Numbered from the stretch's first letter, positions 38,691 through 50,715 are shown. The stretch: DNA of 64,000 nt from Opisthorchis felineus (GCA_004794785.1 SJOL01004592.1:124001-188000); one strand, 5' to 3'. Notes: generated by a model from the sequence alone, not told the origin. Translations and numbers: made by a program.

Positions 38691-39461
38691 TCTGAGACTG
38701 TAATGAGCAGCGGAACAACTAAAAAACGTGTGCCTATTTAAAAAACAATGGCTGAATCCCACAGGATAATATTCAACCAGGTTGGGATCCATTTCTGTAG
38801 CTAATAGATTAGACAAGTTTCAGACTCAAGGCTTGTTTACTTCCGGTTGTACCAACGCCAGTTTCCAAGCTTTATGCCGAAGGAGTTGACACAAATAGCC
38901 TAAGGTCAACACAATCCGAGTACTCGAGTACTCAACCTACTCAATGCAACATTCCTCTCTACTCACGGCAGCCATCAATCAAAATCATTGTGGCAGATGA
39001 CGGACTTCTATGAACATCATTCCATTATTCTCTTCATGAAGGAAATAGGAGTATGATTACTGGAAATGATTCACTTTACAAACAAGTAAGTAGACTACTA
39101 GCAGGATTGCCTAGGATTGATGTTCGAGTGTTCCTTCTGTAAACCTCAAGAAGCGATAAGCTCATCAAACGTATTTTAGAACTCTAAAGTTATGTTGTAG
39201 GTCAGTCAAACTGGCTTCCTAGCACTTCAATTAGAGCACGCATATTATATGTACCAGAATCCCTTTCATTCCGTGAAAAGAATGTTCTGCTCATTCATCG
39301 CGCTATCGCATTGAGTTGGTCCTGATTCGGCCGACCCAAGATCACCACTGTCAATTGAAATCACTACACATACAGTACCTTATCTTAGAGTGTGGCCCAT
39401 AACCCTGGCAAAATTAACCACATCATCTAGACGCAATTCACTACACATAAGTTTACTGAAA

Positions 39462-39780
39462 TCTCCTTGACAGCCGACTACCTGTTTCATCCTTCCTGAG
39501 GCTTATCAGGTGGGCGTAGTCTCCCAGTTTCCGCCAACCTTCTGCCCTAATTGAACCGAAACTGAACGGAATTCACCAATTTCTCTTATTTGCACACTAA
39601 TTTCGTTTTAACGGGAGATTCATATGAAACTAACTCAATCTCTTGTCTATAATATGCTCGGATATTTCGAATATCGTACTAGCTGAAACATGGGGCACAA
39701 CATTCAGCTGAAGAAGATATTCAGCTAGATTCAGCTGAGTCTCCCGTTAAAACCAGATTAGTGTGCAAATGAGAGCATAT
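39462..39780 (-). mobile_element. Foldback-element relative: left arm plus centre
   Basis: Begins with CTTGACAGCCGACTACCTG (arm end), has GTTTCCGCCAACCTTCTG, the centre ATATTTCGAATATCGTAC and ends near TCTCCCGTTAAAACCAGATT. The minus-strand ribozyme core reads CUGAUAA (39509-39503) instead of CUGAUGA, an inactivating change at an invariant position, while GAAA (39488-39485) persists. Confidence 0.65.
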
Positions 39781-42700
39781 GAAGAATCACACCACACTAA
39801 TTGCATAATCATATGGAATTTGTAAACCGCTTTAAACAGATATTATTCAAGATCGAACAATCATCTCATCTGTAAAGAAAACTATAAATGTCTTTGCCTT
39901 GTCCAAAATACTTGGGTTTGCGTAGTTAGTGAAACCAGGCGGAGGTTATCAAACTCCTAAGTGCGACAACCAACAACTAGAAGGCCGACAAACCTGGCTG
40001 GAGAATTAGAGCTTGATAATGTTTTTTACAGCCTACAATGCTTACACATTACAAACGTACAGTAACACGAGTAAATTCGTTTTGTCACTTGAATTCACTT
40101 CACACTAGGAACCTTCCGTTACATTGTAATTTTGACGCGTATATTTATTCCAACTTCACCGTTTACGAGGGCACTTGCTTTCTTCGTGTGAGACTCAGAT
40201 TGCACACAATCACATGAGGTTAGTTTTGACCTGCAGCTCCCGCAGTGGCTACATTGTGTGTTCCCTGTGGAACAACGTAGGATAAACGATCGGATAAACT
40301 GTTCCAGTCAACAACCAAGCATTGGATAGAATTTTTGTGAGGACTTTGTAACCAGTTGCCTAGGGATTTGTGGTCTATTCAAAAATGTTCATTGAGAGGG
40401 AGTATCAGCTGACAGTTTTGCTACATTGATCCTGTAGGCAGTAGCCATCTAGCGGCTTCATGGTGGTTATACCTAGGAAGCGTCTTGAGATTTGCTTCTT
40501 ATATTTGATCCTTTACACTTGAATTACGTGACCGAATACATAATGTTTTTCTTATAATAACTGAACAACGTTTTCAAGTCTATCACGACTGTATCGCATC
40601 TCTATTACTTAATTAAAAAACAACAAGGTATGATTTTACTCAACTGAAAAAAGTATAGAACCGATTCAGGAGCCTTTGGTAAACAATCAGTGGTTTTATA
40701 GAAACGACTGAATCTAGACGCGATTCTGCGCCACACAGCAGATTTCCATTTCTATGTCATTCATTTGAGCTTCCTTTAACAGTACGCCATGGACTGATTG
40801 GAATACCCGGACCAGGTGGATTCTCAGGGTCACTGACATGTTATTGACATTCTTTGTATGTATCCCCATGCCAAACCTTAGTGATTTCAGTCGGAAGTAA
40901 TGCCAAGTAGGGAACAACGATAAACAACTCTGTCACTCTAAAATTGGTCGGTCCGCGTAAAGCCACTTCTCAGAAAGAATGCTAAACAACCTGAAGACTG
41001 ACAAGTTGACCTACGCTACTCGATTTATCTCTTCCCAAATTATAGTGCGGCGGGAGGTATGACGTCCTTTCTAAAAGGGTGGGAAACTGAAACACGCCCG
41101 AGTGCCGTATTTTAATTGGCACTGTAATCTGTGTGGGGAGCACACATTCTTACGCTCACTGAATTGACGATAGTGTACCCGCTGCATCTGAAACCTCCCA
41201 TCTGTGTCCTTGCTACAATTTTAGTGACAGGTTATCCTGACTGATCGTAACATCAGCGGTGTCGAAAACTGTCCTCATCACACAATGCGTCAATGAAGCA
41301 TTGTTACAATTCTAAGACGAACAAGCCCTTACGTAAAATTATTGTTATTCTTGGTCTTCTCACAAGATGCAGTTCTGCAGTGTGATCCTATGTTAAGTTG
41401 TCAAACGATAACAATGTCAGAAAATGACTGCGGTTATGTCAAACATGTAGCGAATAATTGGGTAGATGTTCCACCATAGAGGTGGAAAACAGTGAATGTT
41501 GCCCTGTTGTTTGTAGTGCTATACACCCGAGTGTAGTTCTGGTTTTCAACTGAACTCAGAAGTCTTAACCACTTTAGACTGCTGGCCGATCTCCCATTTC
41601 GATAGGGCTTCCCGTCCGAATGAAATACGGAGCCAAAAATATGCAATAAAAACCCTCTTCATAACTGTCTATTTAGATTGATCCCTTCCAATACTTTAGA
41701 TTCCTACAGGACATTCCCCTTGTTCTAGTGTAAGTCAAGCCCCACGTTCTCACCTACACTGACCCTTCTCTAAAGCGGTCAAATAACGCACTTTGATATC
41801 ATTATGAGATACATCTGAACATGGGCAGGCGTCGGATTACAGAATAGCTTACCGAGAGAGACCCCTACAAAATGACTATTCGGGAGCGTTCTTCTTCAGC
41901 GGGGTTTTACGGCACCAACAGGATAAATTCAGACCCTGAAATTATGTGATCGTTTTGTACTAACAAGTTGATGGTACATCGTTAAATCACTCTATACGTA
42001 CGGCTCTGTAACAAGATATATCACAGAATTTATTACCATGAATGTCTTCGAAGTTCGCTCAAATAACGATTGGTTTCATGACTAAAGAATATTAAATGTT
42101 TGCCGCAGAGTGCCTGTTCCACACACCATATGGAGCATGCCTTGCTCTTAACCATAAAAGATCTTTTTGGGAGCTGAAAAGGCGCATATTATTACAGGAT
42201 ATTACTGGGTGCGTGACGTGGTTCGCTTGGCACGTGCCACAAACTACGTGAAGGACGCACAGTTCAAGTGAGAAGTGTGATCAGCTATATAAAGTTCACA
42301 TAGGGCACCACAGCTTTTCATCAAAGGATTCTGAAACTGGAGAGGATCATCTGTAACGTAGGTTAGCAATAGCAGTCTGGGTTCAAAAATGCACTGTTCA
42401 GGAGCGGTTTGATGGACATCTGAGAGAACGGTTGATAAAATGATATTGATACGTAGAAAACTTTTCATGAGTTTAACAGATCCCGCATATATGAACTTCC
42501 TTGTCCCTTGAGACCTCCTTGTTGATGCTCGTCTATAGGCCCAGTAGAAGAACACGGTGAATAAGGAACTCATCGTGAAGTAGCAGTCATCCTATGTTTA
42601 TGGATACCGAACGACGTGACAGTTAGCTCTCCCCATTGGACTCAGACAACACTGTCTGGAATCAGACCATGTGTGTTGAATTCAACAAAATGTAGGGCAT

Positions 42701-42800
42701 AAAGCATAGATTTTTACACGATTGAAATAGAAGGCGTTTTTCTTGTTTCCTTTTCAAAATAAGGCATGCTGTTCGACTAATACACTCAGCTGAATACCTA
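39781..42800. other. Intergenic, nothing recognised
   Basis: Short frames only. No repeat family member or RNA gene identified. Confidence 0.4.
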
Positions 42801-43046
42801 TTTGGTTTTGACGGGAGACTTACCTGAAACACAGCTGAATCTCTCGTTTATGATGTTCCTCTTCAAATGAGTGTGATGCACCAGGCTGCCTCATGTTTCA
42901 GTTGGTACGATACTCGATATATCTCAACATATTGTATAAGTGTGATACACTACTCATAAGGACCCGTGACCGGTTTCGTCATTCTTGGGGCCCATCAGGT
43001 AGCCACAGTCCCCTGAACCACAGCTCGATGTTTCGTTCATGATGAT
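42801..43046. mobile_element. Rearranged foldback-element relative
   Basis: The central segment (GGTTTTGACGGGAGACTTAC, CAGCTGAATCTCTCGT, GATATATCTCAACATATTG) is followed by an arm end (GACCGGTTTCGTCATTCTTG, CATCAGGTAGCCACAGTCCC) and then central sequence again, so the order is shuffled relative to 4137-4682. The minus-strand ribozyme core reads CUGAUGG (42998-42992) with GAAA at 42977-42974, so the last core A is lost. Confidence 0.6.
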
Positions 43047-43458
43047 TGTTAAATTCAGGTATAAATTAGGACTATGAACAAGATCCAGGATTTCCGCCAA
43101 TGCAAGATCAGGCACCAATCGCTTTTATGAATACGAAAAAGTGTTAAGATGGCTAGTATCCAAAGCTTCCGAGGTCGGAAACCTATACTTTTATTTGGGA
43201 ATAAAAATAATTCCAAATGATGTAAAAGGGTCCATGAAATGGACGGCCAATACTTAGGCATCACCCTTCATTGACAGCCAGAGTCAGTCTCCGCAGTCAC
43301 ACTGAGATGTGTCCTCTGACTCATGTTCCAAGATGCCTCGTCGCTCATCCCACAGACAATCAAATTCATAGGTCAATTCCCAGATGGTTCGTGGTCGCGC
43401 CGGATACTTCTGGGGTTTTAGTACTCATGCTATCTCCTCAACAGCGACTAAGCTTTAC

Positions 43459-43638
43459 CGGGGTGGCTCAGTGGTTAAGACGAGAACCTGTTGACCGAAC
43501 GGTCCGTGGTTCGAACCTAACCTGGGCATCTCAACTGCTCATGTGTAGGCCTACATATCCTGGCAGTACTCGGGCCCTCGTGCTTCCTTCGAGTAGCACG
43601 GCAGCCATCTATCGCAAGGAGGCCAAAGTTGAACGATT
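43459..43638 (+). mobile_element. tRNA-derived SINE
   Basis: Box A TGGCTCAGTGGT at 43464-43475 and box B GGTTCGAACCT at 43508-43518 form a tRNA-like head. The body (GGCCCTCGTGCTTCCTTCG, GCAGCCATCTATCGCAAGG) is shared with 47852-48034 and 19829-19894. It ends directly in a (TA)n tract. The translated open frame across it (43271-43720) is SINE read-through, not a gene. Confidence 0.85.
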
Positions 43639-43659
43639 ATATATATATATATATATATG
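43637..43659. repeat. (TA)n microsatellite at SINE 3' end
   Basis: About 11 TA units start at the last SINE bases, as if the SINE tail seeded the microsatellite. Confidence 0.9.
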
Positions 43660-45579
43660 TAATTTCTTGCTAGATATCAGCATGGACTACCAGCTCAACA
43701 CAACTGGCGCTCTAAAGTAATGAAGATAATACTAAAAAAGTTACTGTCATCATGATCAGAATAGGAACGGATTTTATAGTCAACTGAGCATAGGCTTTCT
43801 GCTGTGAATAACTTTCGACCAGGTTGTCAGGCTACCCTGAGTTACTGACACCTCTATCAAGGAACTATTTGTTCATAAAAAACAGTGGCTCCTGGTCCTT
43901 GATTACCTTGAGTTTCATCTAACGAATGCAGTGCGACAGAAAGCATTCTGCTGGGACATTCACAAATTGTTCGCTTGTGCACAAGGATTTCTCTTTGTTG
44001 ATTCCTGGTTTCAAACACATTTTGCTATAAGGTTCTATGTTGGAAAGGTATTCAGAGTTGCTTGCATCATGTTTCTTATTAGCTTCATTCATAAGCTCAG
44101 TTCGGATGGTGCTACTGCTAAAAATAGAAGAATTGGATGTAGACTTACTTATACTGAACTGCAACTTTTGTGCACGCAAAGTTATAACTCCGACTGAATA
44201 GTTCTAGTTTCCACTCATGATGGAAAACGCTTTTCTGTTTTTACTGTCAGTTTGTTCTTCCACTAGCAGCCTCTCTTAGATCTTCTAGTTGTTCTTCATA
44301 AAATAACTGAAAGCACTAAACAGGCGAAGATGATCGTTTAATCTCAGCATGTTTGTTTAAACGGTATCCAACTCGGTCCAGAGCACTGAGAGTGCGCCGA
44401 AAAGTGCCGTAACCAAGCCAACTAGAGCCCTCACTCGATATCTCCCCGTGAACAGATTCGAGATTCCCTGTCTGTGTATGTGGTATAAGCTATGCCTAAA
44501 CCAGCTGCATCACTGCGGCAGCAAGCTCTAGACAAATAAAGTTTGACTAGAAAGTGATGCAGTAGAAAAACACAACCGGCCATCGGACCCTCTTGGAAAG
44601 AAATTGAAAATCCATGATCACTCAGGCAAAGGGAGCAGCCATCGACCAAGGTCGTTTGTGTTGAAGAAAATCAATAGTGAAAGGACATTTGAGTACCTAC
44701 TTAGATGAGGCGAAGCAGCACCAACAACTTCGCCCTCTGCCCCTTGTCATTGGCTTGATTCAAAACCGCTAGGGAAACCCACTTTTAAATATTAAATTGT
44801 TTGCCTACGTATGCGATATCCTGCGTATGAGGGCCGGTGTACTCATACTAGCGGTGCTGTCTGGTTGTCACGAGCACGGCTCGTCTACTATAATGAACAC
44901 AAGAGTCACGTAATCAAAAAACAACCATGTCTACATGTGGGAATCCAATGCTTATTTCACAGCATTCTTAGTTGTGTAACCAAAATATTGAAGCTGTTTT
45001 GGATCTGTCGTACTCTACGATACGAAAGACGATCGGATGATGAAAAAACTCGAATCATTGTTTACAAATAGCTAGAATTGGGTAGGCTATATCTGATACT
45101 GCGGCGGAGAGCATAAGTCCGGGTTTACTTTAGCTGGTCTTAAGTTTCCATACGTCGCAAAACTCAGAAAATATTACCTATCAAATCTTGGTCGAGTACT
45201 GACATACATTTCACTCCAAGAGAAGCTCGCAAAATTAGTGCCAACTCCAATAGTGACAGAAAAAGAGTTCCTAAAGACATGTCTTATTGAAATCTTGTCC
45301 AGACCTCCACTTAGACAGTGCCCCGAAGTGGGAAACATATTTGTTGGTTCAGCATGGTGTATCTAATCAAGATGGAGTACTGTAATTTCATTTGCGGCTG
45401 ATGCGGATATTTTGTGGGCGATCTACATTAACCAGTAGAAGACACTTTGTCAACAGCATAGTGACATCATACCACATTCTTTAGTCTAGTTTGTCGACCT
45501 CGCCTCATGCATGCAGCACTTTGCAAGCGATTCCATTGAAACATATCATGTCAACCCCTGACCTTAAGTACAACCGGCG

Positions 45580-45582
<3 letters not shown>
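43660..45582. other. Intergenic, nothing recognised
   Basis: No exon or repeat identified between the SINE/(TA)n unit and the (TA)n tract upstream of the KLF gene. Confidence 0.4.
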
Positions 45583-45633
<51 letters not shown>

Positions 45634-45638
45634 TATAT
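45583..45638. repeat. (TA)n microsatellite, interrupted
   Basis: About 22 uninterrupted TA units followed by AAATATATATAT. It lies about 480 bp upstream of the KLF start codon, at the edge of the proposed promoter region. Confidence 0.95.
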
Positions 45639-45913
45639 CAGACTATAACTACACTGAATCAAGTGAATTATTGCTCATGTCCAACCTTCCCCTTCAGGTA
45701 TATTGGTTCGTCCTCCATTGATAGCAAACGAAAGACCGATAGCGCATGCAACGGAGCTGAAGATTGGCAGTTGGCATGACACAAAACCTAGATAACCTGC
45801 GACAGACCTTCGCCCGTCACTGAATAAACCGACCCTGGCGAATGGACAAGTTGACTTTCTCAAAGGTCACTTTTCGCAAACGTCCCTCACATATTTGGCA
45901 GTAGGGCTGCATG

Positions 45914-46018
45914 ATTGGTTGTCACAGCCGCACTGGCGGGTAGGTGGACGACTGAGCAGCCAATCAACGCTTGGCCGCGGAGAATGAAGGGGGACAGCTG
46001 TTATTGCTTCCTGATTGG
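45914..46018 (+). promoter_or_regulatory. Cluster of three CCAAT boxes upstream of the KLF-like gene
   Basis: ATTGG at 45914-45918, CCAAT at 45960-45964 and ATTGG at 46014-46018 are spaced about 46-54 bp apart in alternating orientation, inside a locally GC-richer segment. CCAAT is the core site of the NF-Y trimer, and closely spaced multiple CCAAT boxes are a known promoter architecture. No convincing TATA box lies nearby. Inference: this is the core or proximal promoter of the gene starting at 46115. Confidence 0.5.
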
Positions 46019-46082
46019 CTGTTAAGACTCAACCAAATCAGCGCACATGGACGCGTCTATTTCTGCCCGAGCATCGGGATAG
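45984..46082 (+). promoter_or_regulatory. Two short upstream ORFs in the putative 5' leader
   Basis: If transcription starts among the CCAAT boxes, the leader would hold two short AUG frames, 45984-46025 (13 codons plus stop) and 46047-46082 (11 codons plus stop). Both are out of frame with, and end before, the main AUG at 46115. They could dampen translation. This depends on the unmapped transcription start. Confidence 0.3.
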
Positions 46083-46114
46083 TGGTTCACCCGTCTTTTT
46101 TAGTGCTCGGCGCA

Positions 46115-46586
46115 ATGGACTGGATGCCGTTTGAGTCGCAGACGCAGATTGATCATTGCCAAGCAGTATCTGCAGCAGCTACTACGATTGAAAGGAGCCG
46201 AGTGCCCCTTCATGAACTCAACAATCGATGGCACCGGCGTAGCTCCAACTGGGATCCAACGGGATTTGTCACCCCGTTAAACTGCGGCTTCCAGCCCAAT
46301 AATTTGCCTAACCCTAGTGGGAGAGAACAAAATGAAATCAGTCCCCCGGGCTCCTCCAGTCATCTTTGGTATCCTCCATGCAATATGCAGCCACAGACAC
46401 TCGTCTGCCCTTGTATTTGCCCCCATGCCCGAAGTTACCTTGGATGGTACTCCCCGCTGCAAAATCCCACCCATACCATATCTCCCCCGGAAGCGGCGCC
46501 ATCTAAGAAGTGCCAGCTATCATTTGAGCCACCGGTCCAGAGTTCACAGTGCGCAGGCAGACGACAGTACAACTGTACTTTTCCAG
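46115..46586 (+). CDS. KLF/Sp-like zinc-finger transcription factor, exon 1 (N-terminal region and start of finger 1)
   Basis: First coding exon of a three-exon gene. The start is the ATG at 46115 (MDWMPFESQ), the first in-frame ATG after an in-frame TGA at 45953; the frame is open between them but has no ATG. Residues 1-150 are the poorly conserved N-terminal part, Pro/Ser-rich (SPPGSSSHLWYPP) with a Cys-rich patch (CPCICPHA), as expected for the variable regulatory region of KLFs. The exon ends within finger 1 after YNCTFP (Cys154) at a perfect donor CAG|GTAAGT (GT at 46587), phase 1. Joined to 53933-53992 it completes C-X4-C-X12-H-X3-H (Cys154, Cys159, His172, His176). A nuclear DNA-binding factor for GC/CACCC-type sites is expected from the family. 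An additional upstream coding exon cannot be excluded. Confidence 0.85.
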
Positions 46587-46930
46587 GTAAGTCCAGAGAA
46601 TTTTGCGACACTCAGGAAAATATCTATGTTGTCACAACAATATTAGTGTGGTTTGGCCGTCCCAACTATCACGCACTAGGTCTACAATCCAACTTTACTG
46701 GATACTGCTGAACACATCATCATCATCATCCTACCACCCCATATAACTCGCGACAAACGTTGGGCCGCACTGCTTTTCGAGCACAAACTTCATAAGTTCA
46801 AGATTTGAACCTTTAAGAATTTATGGTCAACTAGACCGCAGAAAACATCCACAGACCAAACTTTAGTTCTTGCAGAGTTCCGGATGTGAAACAGTGAAAA
46901 GTCAGAAGTAACCTCAAACCTATATGCGAA

Positions 46931-47070
46931 ATACTCACTCATCTGCAGACTAATTCGTTCTTACCTCTGGGACTCAAAAGAATCCCAGCTGGATGTCTCG
47001 TTTGTGCTATTCTTCAACTGAATATGCTGTACGAAGTTTGCCGCATAGTTCATTTGGTGCGATATTCCGT
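46931..47070. repeat. Central fragment of the foldback element in KLF intron 1
   Basis: Retains the order of the left-centre part: CTCACTCATCTGCAGACTAAT, TCTGGGACTCAAAAGAATCC, CAGCTGGATGTCTCGTTTG and TTTGGTGCGATATTCC. The ribozyme-bearing arm ends are absent. Confidence 0.45.
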
Positions 47071-47851
47071 GTGTCACGGTTTTTTCTTGACGAAATGTAT
47101 ACTCACGGTTGCTTTCGAGATAAATGTGGTCAGATATGTGATCTCGTTGATCAGACTACCTCGGTAACCAAGCCACCAAAACCGTACTCTCCAACACAGT
47201 ACTTGGTGTGTGACTCTCCTGTTTGTTGCTTCTGGAGTCTTGCATCTTGTGTGGGGGCTACGAAAAGACAGCACTGATTGGGTGTCTCGCTGTGACAGGC
47301 AGAGCTACAAAATGGCAAGACTGTTGTGGTTCAGATGCAAGCGTGTAGTCTGTACCCTGACTCATCCTCTTCAACCGTAGCAGAGTGGCTGTAGCGTTTG
47401 TTGTTTTGTATCCGTTGCAAGTGAGCTACCGCCAGTTCGTCAAGGTTCACTCAGTAGTACAATAGGAAATTACAAGAAAAACTAGCAAACCCGCAGAGTT
47501 ACAGTGACGTGGGTATGTAAATTGGTCTTGGATAATGATCACCGTTGGAACGGAATTCCTATGGCTTTTTGTTTCTAATGGGGTAAATGTTCTCAATATG
47601 TGAAAAATATTCATTTTCAGCTGACTAACAACCAGTGTTTAGGGGTAGTACCCAAAGATTCCACCTCTCTGAGAACTAACACTGACCATGTAGGTGTTCC
47701 TGTTTTGTTAGTTATCCTCAAATTTCAATGTTGTGGATGATAGATTACGTAATTTTTACTCCGAAAATGTTATTAGTGTGTGGACCTATATCTGACGATA
47801 CGATCCACGGCTACTTTGCGAGTTAACGATTTTTCACCGCATGTGACTGAT

Positions 47852-48034
47852 CGTTCATCTGTAACACCCTTTCGGTGATTAGCTGCCAGGCCACCCGAAG
47901 GAAGCACGAGGGCTGGGATACTGCCAGGTTGCCCAGGCCTAGACAGGTGAAGTCGAGAGGCAGAGGTCGGATTCGAACCACGGGCCTTCCGGTCAGTAGA
48001 TTCGCGCTCTAACCACTTGAGCCATCTCGACCCC
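47852..48034 (-). mobile_element. tRNA-derived SINE with 10-bp target-site duplication
   Basis: On the minus strand, box A TGGCTCAAGTGG (48024-48013) and a perfect box B GGTTCGAATCC (47979-47969) mark the tRNA-like head. The body includes CTGTCTAGGCCTGGGCAACC and the 3' part CACCGAAAGGGTGTTACAG. The element is bracketed by identical TGTGACTGAT at 47842-47851 and 48035-48044, which fixes both ends and gives a 183-bp unit. The 96-codon minus frame over it is read-through. It sits antisense in KLF intron 1. Confidence 0.92.
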
Positions 48035-49839
48035 TGTGACTGATAATCCTCTCTGCATCTCAAAAGATTTCAGCCTACATCCTAGCCTTGTATTATGTCT
48101 GAAAGGCAAATTCAAATAAAGAGCTGGTTACTTGTGAACATTCAGACAGTCACTGCCAGTGGTCAGTGATGTAGTGGTCAGTAGTGAAAGCCGGGAACCA
48201 AATCTTCACTGCTCCGTTCTTCTGGTAGGCTCTGAATACGACGCTACACATAGTGGGTTGCGTTTTCCAGGACCGACTATATCCTGTCTCTCTGCCTTGG
48301 ACTGTGTTCCGGTAGTCCATACAATGAGAAGTTGAGCCGTTAATTCCCCAAAAGCACCCACCACATGTTGATCACCACGTTGATCAGGATTAAGGCTTGG
48401 TTCCACGATAGCGTCAGCTCATGATTTCAAGCAAGCCGCTGTAAAACTGCATCCCTATGGTTCCATTTCTGAGTAGGATGCGGCCGTCTGCGGTAGAGGG
48501 CGAAAGTAATTGGTGGTCATCATTGACCACTAATATTGTAATAGAGGTCACGAACCTAGGACGATATGGTTTTCGCATAATCATTTTGCGCGTCACCGTA
48601 TCTTCTCATATAAACCTAGGCATTATACACACTGACGAAATTTTTTATTACAACTCCATTACTGATAGCTGTAATGAGACGGAATTTACTCAGTACCCGA
48701 TGGATGGCATTAGAAACAAAAACTACAATTCACAGGAATCCATTTTGAAGAGCCCGACTTGAGGCTTGCAAGTTAAGGGTGTGCGCGCTACATACACATG
48801 ACCAGCCGAGGATACCTTCTTTCCCTTGTGGTGGGAAGGTGATGAATTCTGGTTAATAAATCCAAAACACGCTTTGTGTGCTTGGTATGAGTGTCTGAAT
48901 GGCATTTTACCGACAGTTTTCTATTCGCATTTTATGACATTCCTAGATTTTCCTAACTTTGAGCGCCTGGCATGCTAGTTGTTCCATGGTGATTTTCTCA
49001 TACTTTGTAGCAGCCAGTTTCACAACATATTGGTTTTATACCAGCTACTTTAAGGTGTATTCCCGTAAATTCTACGCTCCGTATGTCACGACAAAATAGT
49101 GTTCCACTCCATATATTAGTGGTGAGGTTATGATGAATAACTTTGTCACGAGATGTGATGCAAGAGGTAAAATGTTAAGGCTCTATAGGCATTCGCTTGC
49201 TCAGGCATATGGTTACTGTACAAGCTTCTTCATAAGATTTTATGAAACTGTGCACACAGAGAGAGGCTTCCAGGGTAACTCCAGTGTAGAAAATGTTTCA
49301 TCTGCAATCTGGTGAATATATTGCTCTCGGTAATGGATTTATTCATTTCGTGGAAGTTCTACGCTCTGTGCTCGCAAGGATAGCCTGAAATAGAATAGAA
49401 TTGCTTTTGTGGTGTTCACTCCATCCGAGGGTTGACGAAACAACAGACCGGTAAGTTGGCTCGGTGGGAGTGTATATCACATCAAATAAAGCAATAGGCT
49501 ACTCTCATCCAAAACAAAGGGCGTGACAATGAGATGTTCAGAAAGGCAGATAACTTCTTTTAGGTAGGCGCCATCCTCCAACCTGACTTATCGCAGTTCA
49601 TTTTGTCCACTATTTTGGCACCGGACTCAAAGTTAGCTAGTGTATCGGCCAATGATACTGTCGTAAGTTGCTGTGCTTGGGACCCGATAGTTCAATCAAA
49701 AAGTACCTGTACCTGTGTTGACTTAAATGCACACTGGAAATCGTTTATTCTCTGGCATAGCCTTACAAATATGCAGCATCCTGCGTAAAGTGAAATCCTA
49801 CATCTTTTCGACTTCAGGAACACCGAGGAAACACTCCCT

Positions 49840-49866
49840 CCCCCCACCCCACCCCCACACACATGC
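49840..49866 (+). repeat. C/A-rich low-complexity tract
   Basis: CCCCCACCCC and CCCCCACACACA simple sequence. Confidence 0.8.
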
Positions 49867-50715
49867 ACTCGGCTATCAGGCGGTTGGTCACCTGATCATT
49901 CACAATACACTGTTGCCATATTTTTGCGTTTGACCGTCTGTCGAACACCGTGGCAACTTTGATGACCGCCCAAACCGTTCTCACGGAGAAATTCTGTGAT
50001 TTAGGTACCCTATTTGGTGTGCAGCTCATGACAAATGTACGGAGTGAGTGTGACGGTGGACCTTTTGACCCTAGCTATGACTTTTTTGTCTGGCAATCTA
50101 TCTGAGCTCAATGATCGGATTGATCTACCATGGATGTTATTTTAAAAACCGCTATCTTAGGTCTCAGAGGGTATATCCTGTTTAAGGTAGATTTAGTGGC
50201 TGGTCGGCTGTGTTGATGAACTATTGAGAAACTATCGACGATCCTCAGGTCGTGCCTGCGAAGAGGAACCGGGTGTCGGTCAGTTGTCGGCTTCTTTTTC
50301 GTAGCATTTCGGAGACGTGCCTGCGTGTCGGCATCGTAAGTTTCAACTTGCGTTTCAACTTGCATGATACCAACGCCCGGTGGTTCCAAACAAGGGGAAC
50401 AGTTATGCACCCGATGGGGTTTCACAGGATTCGCCTTCGTGCTTTGCCGATAATTATATATTAAGGCAGTTTCGAACCAAGTCTGAAAGGGTCCGTGAGA
50501 GTCTAAGATATAGTGGTGCGCATCTTGTGGACTTGCATACACTTAAGAAGACATCCAACACAAGCAATCTAATCCTAAGTCGCTGAACTTCGACGGCATG
50601 CGTTTGCTGATACCAGAACCGGTGGACATGAACCATAGCTTTTTGGGACTTTATCTCGTAAACGAGATGTCGGTGATAAAATTACGGGACGGCCTTTTTT
50701 CGTACCACAACTCGC

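Noticed and set aside
43271..43720. 149-codon open frame
   Set aside because: Most of it is the SINE and the (TA)n tract (run of Tyr-Ile).
45971..46114. Upstream extension of the KLF frame from a TTG
   Set aside because: TTG is not a normal start in an animal nuclear gene. The first in-frame ATG is at 46115 and the preceding stretch overlaps the CCAAT cluster.
46587..46711. Read-through of the KLF exon 1 frame past 46586
   Set aside because: A consensus CAG|GTAAGT donor sits in the finger 1 knuckle, and joining to 53933 completes the finger exactly; read-through would destroy it.
47773..48063. 96-codon minus-strand open frame
   Set aside because: Read-through of the SINE at 47852-48034; the duplicated target sites show its true boundaries.
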